A stretch of 64,000 nucleotides of DNA from the NCBI GenBank assembly GCA_032158295.1, contig CM063249.1, forward strand, positions 18,044,416-18,108,415, in the 5' to 3' direction. Shown here in pieces: positions 56,229-64,000 of the stretch (positions within the stretch are counted from its first letter, which is position 1; every line of letters starts with the position of its first letter). A model generated the notes under the pieces. It made no database searches. It worked only from the letters and a program-made list of their open reading frames with translations, and was not told the DNA's origin. The position numbers and the translations under genes were made by a program. Source of the DNA: Pycnopodia helianthoides (taxonomy: Eukaryota > Echinodermata > Asteroidea > Forcipulatida > Asteriidae).

Positions 56229-56383
56229 ATGGGGAACTTTGGGGGCGCTAGGTGGCAGCAGACTTTATACATTGTTCTTGGTTATGTGCGAATCATGCTC
56301 AGAACTACGTAAACAATGGCTACTTACTGGGTATGTCTGCTGCCATCTAGCGTTCAAAGTGTCCCATTCCTTTGCGTACATTT
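56229..56383. repeat. Foldback with CTCF-like arms
   Basis: CGCTAGGTGGCAGCAGAC (56246-56263) and GTCTGCTGCCATCTAGCG (56335-56352) are inverted with one mismatch. Each arm fits the CTCF core pattern CASYAGRKGGCRS at most positions. Confidence 0.6.
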
Positions 56384-56441
56384 TGACTCCAAAATGGCGG
56401 ACAGGATAGGCGCGTGTGAGTCAGCAGTCAGCAGTCTTCCT

Positions 56442-56790
56442 TTAAAGGGAGGGTATACCTTCGGTAATTACTCCAAATATTAATGACCATAGAAACTTAC
56501 TTGGTAAGAAGCACTGCAGTTGTCGATGATGTATAACATGTTGAGAAACGATTCCCTTCTGAGGAATGTGGTTTTAGAGAAAGGGATTCAAACAATGTAA
56601 ATCTGAGAAACGTTTCGTGCATGAAACGCTTTTCAGATTGTGTATTCCGATAACGGAATGTTCTTCCTGCGTGGACATAACCGCTCCAGATTTTCGGTAA
56701 TATCTCAAAAACGCTAGCACCTTTTGAAATAAAATTTCCACAGGTTAGTTACATTGTATAAAGACCACTTGGAGTGAAGTTTGACTGGTC
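56442..56790 (+). mobile_element. TTAA-group MITE, divergent
   Basis: Left TTAA then AGGGAGGGTATACCTTCGGT. The interior has TACTTGGTAAGAAGCACTGC and GAGAAACGATTCCCTTCTGA. The right end is not clear. Confidence 0.55.
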
Positions 56791-56877
56791 CTCTGGTGTT
56801 CAAACTGGCATTTGGCAAGCGGACCAAATGGAGAACGCTGCAAAGATCCACTAGCTCAGACAAAATACCAGACCAGC

Positions 56878-56990
56878 TGTATACAATGATTAAAAATAAA
56901 AAAGACTTTCGCTAACGAGGAACAACTCCAGCTGTATACAATGATTAAAATAAAAAAGACTTTCGCTAACGAGGAACAACTCCAAACTTA
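56878..56990. repeat. ~56-bp tandem duplication
   Basis: CCAGCTGTATACAATGATTA(n) to GCTAACGAGGAACAACT occurs twice in tandem. A diverged third copy is at 57423. Confidence 0.9.
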
Positions 56991-57161
56991 AGAAAATGCA
57001 GGCCCCATAAGTTAAAAAAAACACCACTGGTGACTCATACAAGGCAACGCTATGAAAAACCTGACAGAATACACTAGACAACCAGGAATAGTTGCAAGTA
57101 TGGACACATTAATTGTTTACTCGATGTTGCAAATCGCGACCCCCCCCCCCAAAAAAAAAAA

Positions 57162-57285
57162 AAAACTGGTCACAATAGCGCCTCAAGAGGTCTCTTTTCC
57201 CATTCTGAAAACCGTGTGGCTGTGGGATCTTTATTTTTTGTTGTAACAACTATTTTTCTGCAGGGATTTAAACTGGTTGTTAGCG
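57162..57285 (-). repeat. Dispersed repeat, partner of 4659-4769
   Basis: GGTCACAATAGCGCCTCAAG to TTTCTGCAGGGATTTAAACT is the inverse of the upstream copy. It sits beside a C11A14-like run at 57138-57164. Confidence 0.6.
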
Positions 57286-57667
57286 ACCGGTCGGTGCGTG
57301 AAAGAGTTAATTAAAAACTCCTTAGCAGATAAAATGCAAGACACTGAAAGTAATATTAGCAATACACTCCACACTAAGTAAAATAAACACCACCAGTAAT
57401 GACTTTAAAATTAAAAACACAAGACCAGCTGTATACAATGGTTGAAAAAATAGTGCAGTTTCCCTGACAAGGGACATCTGTACTTATAAAAGAAGAGAGC
57501 AAAAGTTAAAGGCCAAGAAATACAACAAGCACTACTTCTGCCCTCAGTAAGAAAAAAACCCAGAAGATCAGCAACAGTTACAAAACAAGGAAATTCAACT
57601 AGCGTGATTTAAAAACTGGTTGTATGAAAAGCTAAATAGTTTTGCTGGTCAGTCACGGAAGAAGCTA

Positions 57668-58042
57668 TTAAAGTCAGTGGATACTTTTGATAATTACTCA
57701 AGAAATACAGTACCGTCAAAACTTTCTTGGTAAGGAGCACCTGAGAGCTGCCGATAGTATAAAACATTGTGAGAAACGACTCCCTCTGAAGTAATGTAGT
57801 TTTTGAGAAAGCGGTAATTGTTCACTAAAATTTTGAATCTGAGAAAGGCTTCAGGTTCTCAGGCATTTGAAAGCACCCAATTCTATGCAACAAGGTTGTT
57901 TTTTCTTTCATTATTTTCTGGCAACTTCGATGACCAATTGAGCCCAAATTTTCACAGGTTTGTTATTTCATGCATATGTTTGTGATACACCAAGTGAGGA
58001 TGCTAGTCTTTGACAGTTATCAAAAGTATATCCTGCCTTTAA
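57668..58042 (+). mobile_element. TTAA-2-like MITE
   Basis: TTAA on both sides; AGTCAGTGGATACTTTTGAT and ATCAAAAGTATATCCTGCCT ends. This is the uninterrupted counterpart of 33944-34885. Confidence 0.82.
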
Positions 58043-58376
58043 AGCATGTGAACAACATTGGTTATTGTCAAATACCAGTATCCACACTTTGTGTAATCCA
58101 ACATATCGATGAAATTAACAAACCTTAAAAATTTAAGCTCAATCGGTCATCAGAGTCACAAGAAAACAGTAAAAGACCCCTTTATATGTTTTCACTGTTT
58201 TCAAACAATGAATTTTATCACCGTGATAAAAACTAATTACTCAAAAACCATAGCATTTCAAGCAAAACTATTTCAAGGGAAGTTTCCCACCATGACCATC
58301 TTTATACCAATTAAGTTATGTGCAAATCTATGCACATTTATATGTTTAGTCTTACCAATGTTGTACACACCCTTTA
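58043..58376 (-). mobile_element. TTAA-group MITE adjoining the previous one
   Basis: It begins at the same TTAA that ends the previous element. Ends GTGAACAACATTGGTTATTG and ACCAATGTTGTACACACCCT are inverted. The interior carries AAGCTCAATCGGTCATCAGA. Confidence 0.7.
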
Positions 58377-60778
58377 GGGGCAAACCTTGCATATAACACG
58401 GATGCACACATAACACACTGTGATGTCTCTTTTCGCATACTGTTCGTCGATGTCTCTGTTGAAACGAATCGTCCCAGAGTCCCAATAATAAACTGACCCA
58501 GGGATCTGTCAATTAACGCAATCTGTCACCGATCATTATGTCTGGTCAGTTCATTAATCACAGTCTAGTCCGAGCGGAGAGTCTTTTTTGCATCCGTTGC
58601 GTCTGGCACCACAGCTCGCATACCCTGCATATCTTTTTGTTACTAATGGCTTTCTTGCCGCCGCCTAAATTCAAATTTTCAACACATTTTCTCAACTATA
58701 CAACTATTTTGATGATTGCCAGTGTTTACATAATTCCCCAAGCGGATCAATGAATAAATAAATTAATGAATTACTTGTAATAATGGTGACGATACTAACC
58801 CTAACTGCAATACATTGTATAATAATATTTCTCATAAAAGAGACCACAACATTCATATGAAATTCCATGTTTAGAAAATACCCTAAATAGTCACATGTAC
58901 CTCGGGCATTGTTACCTATAAATTAAATATCAATAGCTTTCAACAGATGCACACATAAAAAAAACACCCCAAAAATACATGTATTTTGTTTTGCATGTGT
59001 TATTATCACAGACATTTCCAATTTCACAGGAAATGTTTTTCCAAAATTTCACCAAAAAGGGCCTTTCTCTCTCCCCCCCCCCCCCCCCCCGGCAGACGAT
59101 TTATCTACAATGCCTGATTAAATATTCCGGGCAGACAGACGAGACAAATGAAATTCCAAAGTCAGCCTCGTATATACATTTGGACGGCATTGTTATCAAC
59201 TCTCTCCGTCTGCAGTGCGTGCACGATCGCACGTGACCATCTTCCTATAGCGAGATATACACACACAGTAAGAAGAGAGACCTACACGAATGCCTACACA
59301 TGCCCATTGTAAATTACAGGCAATCTTTTCATTGCAATCTAATTACACTTTCAACTCGGACTCGGAGTGGGGGTTTTTCTGAGAAAGCAAAAGGAGCGGA
59401 CTGAGGGGTAAAGACAGACGGAACGGGTCGAGAGAGATAAATGGAGATGGGAAGAAAGTGATCACGGTGGGGTCAGGTTACACGGCGATTGCTCGCCCCA
59501 CCAAAAATACACACAGATCATGAGACATTTTGTTTTCATGTGTGGTTAATTCCTGTGAAGCTTCCTCTTTGATTCCTTAGTTTAAATCTTTTTTTTTGAC
59601 AGAAAATAAGTGAACACCCGACGTCACAGTTTTCATTTAAATTTTTTTTTAATCCAGCCTCGTGAGTGCCTACTTCGTGGCATGCAAGTGACTTGGTCTG
59701 ATTTTTCCCCTGATTTCAGGATGTTCTTTAAAAAAAAATCTTCTTCAGCTTTCAAATTTTCCTGAAACAGGAAAAGCATGTTGGTTTTTTGAGGCATTGC
59801 ATGGTGAGGTATCAATGTATATTCAGTTTGCAGTAACACCATCTACTCTGCTGTGTAGGTTTGTTCTTTGAGAACTTGTCTCGCTATTTATTCTACTGCC
59901 ACGGAGTAGATTTTAGAATTCGGGAGACTACTTTAGTTCTGAAAAGAACCATCCTGCTTATTAACTATTATACTACCTGGGCAGAAGGTAGGGAAATCGG
60001 TCGGGACTACTGCCTTCGCTTAGTGGATCGAGGGGACTTCTCGTTATTAACTTCACTGCCGCCGAGTGAGTTCTTAATTGGTCTCAACGTTTGGACTAGC
60101 CTGCTCTAGTCATCGCCGGGAGAAGAAAAGCCGTCACCATAGGGAGAAGGAAATAGTCCACATTGTGTCCATAAACCTGTAGTTTTGTATTTCTGGTGAT
60201 GCTCAGAGTCTGTGAACCTCCTGAGTTGTAACAATTGGGAGGTTCCAGTCAATTGTGTACACGTGTGTTGATGAGATCACCACATATTGGCTCAAATTTT
60301 TTTACATTTTAATTATACAGTTGCAGCTATTCCCTTCAATTTTTTTTCCAGCCATATTTCACATTCTGATACTTTGATTGTTTACTTAAGGTCAAAAGCC
60401 TTCTGATGTTAATGTGGCAGTGTTTCAGATACCATCGGCCCCGTGTTGTTTGGCCACAAATCTGCCACTGGCATTTCAGGTGCAATCTTTCCATCGGTAG
60501 TTTAAAGACGTCATTAATATTGACACTTTAAAGGGAGCATGCCGTTTGTTAGGTTTTTGCAAGAATCTCTCAAATACTGTACAAAAGAGCAGCCATCTTG
60601 GTTTACTCTTCCATTCAAAACAGTGTATACCAAAGTGAGGCCGGAGGGGAAAATAGTCGGGATCGAGACTTTCTCAAGTGGGGGGAAATCGGTATTCATG
60701 AGTGTATAAAATGAACACAGGGATTATGACCCATACCCCCACCCAGCAGCAGACCAGAAAACCCATATGCATACATGT
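58377..60778. other. Largest repeat-poor stretch of intron 5
   Basis: Apart from a C17 run (59076-59092) I recognise no repeat family. 59095-59480 has higher GC than its flanks. A weak internal direct similarity links 59873-59930 to 60040-60085. No coding frame with a recognisable domain. Confidence 0.45.
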
Positions 60779-61015
60779 AGCGTGTCATGGCGGAGCGATT
60801 AAGAGCACCGGACCCAATCTAGGGTGTTTCTGATCAGCAGAGTGTAGGTTCGAGTCCTGGTCATGGTACTTGTGTCCTTGAGCAAGATACATGTACATAG
60901 TACTTTACCATGATTGCTTTGTCCTTCGGATGGGACATTAAGCCGTAAGTCCCATATGCTATGATGGTAGTGCACTAGAGTAGGGGTAACCCTCAGTGTT
61001 TCTGGTTCACAGACC
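60776..61015 (+). mobile_element. tRNA-derived SINE, family A, 3'-truncated
   Basis: GCGTGTCATGGCGGAGCGAT and GTGTAGGTTCGAGTCCTGGT mark the head. TTTGTCCTTCGGATGGGACA follows, and the body then ends soon after GTGTTTCTGGTTCACAGA. Confidence 0.8.
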
Positions 61016-61437
61016 CGCTCTGTGAAAATGAGTCTGATGTTGACAATTTAAAGAATTGGATTATGTACATGACTGGAAAGAACATACCAACAGCAGTAAT
61101 TTGGTATATGTCTAAGCTCTGGGGTGTATTGCGTTGATGAGTTACTCCCGTTTGAAATTAGCCAATGTATAATTTTTTGTTGAAAACGAATTACAAGTAA
61201 ATTGATGTTTAAAATTACCATTTCGCTCTACATATAAGCAAAAGGACACAAATTAGACTAAAGTATGATCACAAAATTGTTGTTTTCATAGCTTTATTGA
61301 CTAAAATTGAGTGTTCTGAAAGTTTACCATGCAAATACAGATCTTAAACAAGTAAACAAAATCATCATTTAAAAAAAAAAAAAACTTTCCAGATTGAAAC
61401 GTCCATTAAACAATAATGCATTTGGCGACATCAGACT
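61016..61437. other. No recognised feature
   Basis: AT-rich, with a run of A at 61371-61384. Confidence 0.4.
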
Positions 61438-61600
61438 CATTTTCGTAGAGCGGGTCACATATAGTAAGGACCCTTGTTTGCAGATTTCCTCAGGCTTGCG
61501 AGCTACAGTGATTAAGTTCACTTTATGAGCCATCCTTGGTTTCATTCCCAGAAATGTATAATAATAATAATAAATAACAAATAAATACATAAAATAGTAG
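61438..61600 (-). mobile_element. SINE 3' end (family E tail)
   Basis: CCCTTGTTTGCAGATTTCCT, TCAGGCTTGCGAGC and CATCCTTGGTTTCATTCCCA match 8920-9000. An (ATA)n tail follows. Reading orientation relative to a head is uncertain. Confidence 0.5.
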
Positions 61601-61641
61601 CAATAATGATAATGTAGGCCTACACTGTATTTCTTGGAAAC

Positions 61642-61712
61642 GGCATCTTCCCTGGTGTGGGATTTGAGGGGATTGTAAAACATTCTGGGACTAAAGGGAA
61701 GATGCCGAAACC
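61642..61712. repeat. Hairpin-forming inverted repeat
   Basis: CGGCATCTTCCCT and AGGGAAGATGCCG are perfect 13-bp arms, with related sequence just outside (GAAA / AAAC) and a ~40-nt spacer. Confidence 0.7.
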
Positions 61713-61805
61713 TAAAAAAAACCACACAATTTCCCCAAGCTAACAGTAACACTATGAGAAGGGATCTATTCACGACGTGTACCCAAAAGACTTGAGCCAT
61801 ATCTG

Positions 61806-61983
61806 AATACACCGATCCAGTAGGCCACGCCCCATGACAAATTGACCAATCACAATGCGGGATTTAAGGTCCGACACTATACTGCCATTTTGTCCGACAA
61901 AGACAACGTGCACGGCGGACGGGGGGACACGCGACACGTTTGGTCGTTGCTATGGTGGGCGTGGCCTACTGGATCGGTGTATT
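61806..61983. repeat. Perfect 27-bp inverted repeat in a GC-rich, promoter-like segment
   Basis: Arms 61806-61832 and 61957-61983 are exact inverses (AATACACCGATCCAGTAGGC... / ...GCCTACTGGATCGGTGTATT). The 124-bp spacer includes ATTGACCAATCA (CCAAT box), GTTGCTATGG (half X-box) and several CGs; the arm ends contain GGGCGTGGC (GC/KLF-box). Confidence 0.85.
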
Positions 61984-62039
61984 GGCGGCTACGACTGTTG
62001 CTAAGGGTGCTGCTATGGACGTCCTATACTTCCAACGCA

Positions 62040-62155
62040 TGATGGCGAGGAAGTCTAGCCGTAGCCGTAGCCATAGTCGCCAATTTGGACACGACCTCAC
62101 GATTACATTATCGCTATTGAGACAACGTTTGTTCTTACTTATTTATTTATTTTGA
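62040..62155 (+). other. Short open frame beginning MMARKSSRSRSHSR (unproven)
   Basis: ATGATGGCGAGGAAGTCTAG starts a frame reading MMARKSSRSRSHSRQFGHDL and then hydrophobic residues, to a stop at 62155. The Arg-Ser start resembles SR-type proteins, but no family match is evident. It could be a first exon of a nested gene or chance. No convincing donor is seen. Confidence 0.2.
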
Positions 62156-62423
62156 TGTATTTCTTATGATGTGGGCTGATTCAGAACTTGCCTGTTAGTG
62201 TTTTATATAAGTGCAGTCTGTCTGTTTAGGACTTTTTGGGGGATGGGAGGGGGGGGGGGTTATAAAAGCTGGCCTTAATTTATAGAAAATTTCACTTGCA
62301 GTCTGTACATCCCTTTTTCAAAGGTGAGAGGGTGGTGTCAAAACGGGCCAGTAGATTTGTTTATTTTGTGATGTCTATTTAAGTTTGGAATGACTTATTT
62401 GCATCATGCCTTTCTTGTGATTT

Positions 62424-62843
62424 AAATAATAATAATAATAATAATAACTGTATTTATACAGCGCCTTTTGCCAAAGGATACAAGGCGCTCAGTATTTTTA
62501 CCTGCCATGTATGTGGAGCTACGTTTTTTGAAGTATGAGACCTATGCATTTATAGCACAATGTAATGGTTTACAAGGTGCGGTGGCGCAATATGCTGCCA
62601 ATCAAACCAGGAACACCGGGGCGAACCCCTTCTCTTTTCGATAAGTGCACTGGGTTCTTTTACGTGCATTACACAACACATGGGACCAACGGCTTTACGT
62701 CCCATCCGAAGGACGAAGCAATAATGGTTAAGTGTCTTGCTTAAGGACACAAGTGTCACGACTGGGACTCGAACCCACACTCTGCTGAACAGAAACACCA
62801 GAGCTTGAGTCCGGTGCTCTTATCCGCTCGGCCACGACACGCC
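62424..62843 (-). mobile_element. tRNA-derived SINE, family A, full length
   Basis: An (AAT)n tail at 62425-62447, AGCGCCTTTTGCCAAAGGAT, the shared body, and a complete tRNA-like head at the right end (GGGACTCGAACCCACACTCT as B-box complement, CTTATCCGCTCGGCCACGAC as A-box complement). This is the best reference copy in the window. Confidence 0.9.
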
Positions 62844-63056
62844 ACGCCACATTTAGCCATGATAGAATGGATATGTACATGTAGGGGGGGGGGGTCATCC
62901 CAACCTATTCCCAACCTATTCCCAAGATCATCTTATTAACCCGTCCCTTTTACCTCCTGGCGATTCACTCTCTCAGCCCACAATAAATTGTCTATACCTT
63001 AACGGTGGTCAGAAATCCCTGGTACCAACCGAACTGTCTCGCTTATCTGTCCGCAG

Positions 63057-63152
63057 GATCAAATAATAACAGCGAGATGTTTGCACAGTGGCGAATGAAC
63101 AGCATACAGCAGGATTCCGATAGCTCCGAGGACGAATTCTTCGACGCCCAGG
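63057..63152 (+). CDS. PITPNM: PITPNM coding exon 6: FFAT motif
   Basis: Encodes the end of codon 354 through residue 385 plus one base of codon 386. The peptide is SNNNSEMFAQWRMNSI then QQDSDSSEDEFFDAQ. The acidic tract followed by EFFDA is the FFAT core (E-F-F-D-A-x-E) that binds ER proteins VAPA/VAPB in Nir proteins. The acceptor is CTGTCCGCAG at 63056 and the donor is CAGG|GTAAGAAG at 63153. The last motif residue is split by intron 6: its first base is G, so the next exon should supply AA or AG for Glu. Reading on past the donor gives a peptide unlike the family, which supports splicing here. Confidence 0.92.
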
Positions 63153-64000
63153 GTAAGAAGTCTAAAAATTTTCTTCCCGATAGGTGGCCCTCATATGCTG
63201 GGGAGATTGTTGAGGTCAGTTCTAAATTGAGCGTTCCAGTACAGTCATCCAGAGATAAGACATGTCTGCACATTTATTTTTTTTTTTCAGGAATATTGAC
63301 TAATTAATTTGTATCTATTTATTTTTTGATTTATTTGGTTTTTACTGTAATTTTTTTTCGGAACAAAGACCGATTTTGAGGCGTGCCTCATGGCTTATTA
63401 TTCCGGCGGCTTAAACACCGATGTATATCTAGTAAGCTTCGGCAATGTTGACTAAAATTAAAACGGCAAAGTTCTCCGACTTCAACGATTTGAACCAATG
63501 GACTGCAAAGGGAAGGTTGTGACTGTCTCAAACCTTGTGTTCTGTGCATGATATGAAAACTAATCACTTTCTGTTGCAGCTTATTTTCTGGGTGGCTCAT
63601 ACACTGACCTCTGAAAACAAAAAAACACCAGAGATTTTTCTGGTGCTGTTGCTTATATTTCGGGTGGGTTTATAGTCTGAAAATTACAATGAGTTTGGTC
63701 GTATGATGTACCATACATTTGTCTTGAACAATATTCAGGGCATGTAGGCAAAATTGTCCCTTACTCCTGGGATATAACAAATTTTGGGGAAATATCTATT
63801 TCTGCATTGGAGTATGGGTGAGCGAGTTGACCGCAGGTTTAACATGCTGGCTGTTCGTTCCCCCCTCCATGAGAATTACATAAAGTGTGAATTGAACATG
63901 GGTTAGCGGTCAGTGGGGTTCAAATTCCCCTGGAATTTCCTGGAGTGTCCCCCCCCCCCTCCCTGGAAATCGGCTCAGTAGTGTGGAAAGGGCCAAGGGG
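63153..64000. other. Start of intron 6
   Basis: No further exon with family similarity was found. The sequence is AT-rich, with T runs and a C run at 63949. Confidence 0.5.

Larger units (their letters stand above)
16064..63152 (+). other. PITPNM: PITPNM (Nir/RdgB) gene model, 5' part
   Basis: Six coding exons join in frame: 16217-16294, 41096-41228, 42268-42471, 45906-46154, 48913-49308 and 63057-63152. All introns are GT-AG. Intron 1 is phase 0 and introns 2-6 are phase 1. The spliced product has 385 complete codons: a PITP domain (about residues 1-260), an acidic and serine-rich linker, and an FFAT motif at residues 380-386. Class IIA PITPs move phosphatidylinositol and phosphatidic acid between ER and plasma membrane at contact sites. 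They are anchored to the ER through VAP binding of the FFAT motif and carry DDHD and LNS2 domains further on, which here would lie beyond the right edge. Which vertebrate paralogue (PITPNM1, 2 or 3) is closest cannot be settled by eye; a single invertebrate orthologue is likely. Introns are 24,801, 1,039, 3,434, 2,758 and 13,748 bp. Confidence 0.93.

Noticed and set aside
63153..63307. Continuation of the exon 6 frame past 63152
   Set aside because: A consensus GTAAG donor follows DAQ, and the read-through peptide does not resemble the region after the FFAT motif in Nir proteins.
1..64000. CRISPR array, bacterial operon or phage-like system
   Set aside because: The tandem repeats are head-to-tail without unique spacers, and the gene structure is clearly eukaryotic. 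Nothing supports a prokaryotic source.

Overview
The window comes from an animal nuclear genome. It is AT-rich, with short exons in consensus splice sites, very long introns, SINEs, MITEs and minisatellites. I see no bacterial-style genes, operons, rRNA or CRISPR array. One gene is secure: the amino-terminal part of a membrane-associated phosphatidylinositol transfer protein (PITPNM / Nir / fly RdgB family, class IIA PITP) on the + strand. The protein sequence, gene architecture and marine-invertebrate style of the repeats suggest an invertebrate deuterostome, perhaps an echinoderm. That is inference; I could not search any database.

Layout. 1-16 kb: upstream flank with no secure gene, carrying a 21-bp tandem repeat, TTAA-flanked MITEs (one nested in another), tRNA-derived SINEs, a TAA-flanked MITE and a possible upstream exon near 6.8-7.3 kb. 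16.06-16.29 kb: first coding exon with its 5' leader. 16.3-41.1 kb: intron 1 (24.8 kb), filled with SINEs, MITEs, a ~150-bp satellite (20.4-21.9 kb), a 22-bp minisatellite (22.4 kb), a 59-bp minisatellite of about 37 copies (31.2-33.4 kb) and an 87-bp perfect palindrome (23.4 kb). 41.1-49.3 kb: coding exons 2-5, separated by introns of 1.0-3.4 kb. 49.3-63.05 kb: intron 5 (13.7 kb). 63.06-63.15 kb: exon 6, which ends inside the FFAT motif. The rest of the gene (expected DDHD and LNS2 regions) lies beyond the right edge.

The six coding exons join without a frame break. Exon lengths are 78, 133, 204, 249, 396 and 96 nt; intron 1 is phase 0 and introns 2-6 are all phase 1. They encode 385 complete codons: the PITP lipid-transfer domain, a polar linker and the VAP-binding FFAT motif. 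Lipid-contact residues known from PITP-alpha are present (Thr59, Lys61, Asn90), as is the Tyr207-Trp208 pair at the membrane-docking loop.

The most unusual feature is at exon 2. Its last 46 coding bases and its 5' splice site form the first unit of a ~132-bp tandem array that runs on into intron 2, so the intron carries several near-perfect copies of the exon end with its donor. The exon 2 acceptor is a (CT)n tract, and the exon 5 acceptor sits at the end of a 23-bp minisatellite. Splice signals of this gene are therefore repeatedly built from, or bordered by, tandem repeats. I found no convincing new multi-gene system.
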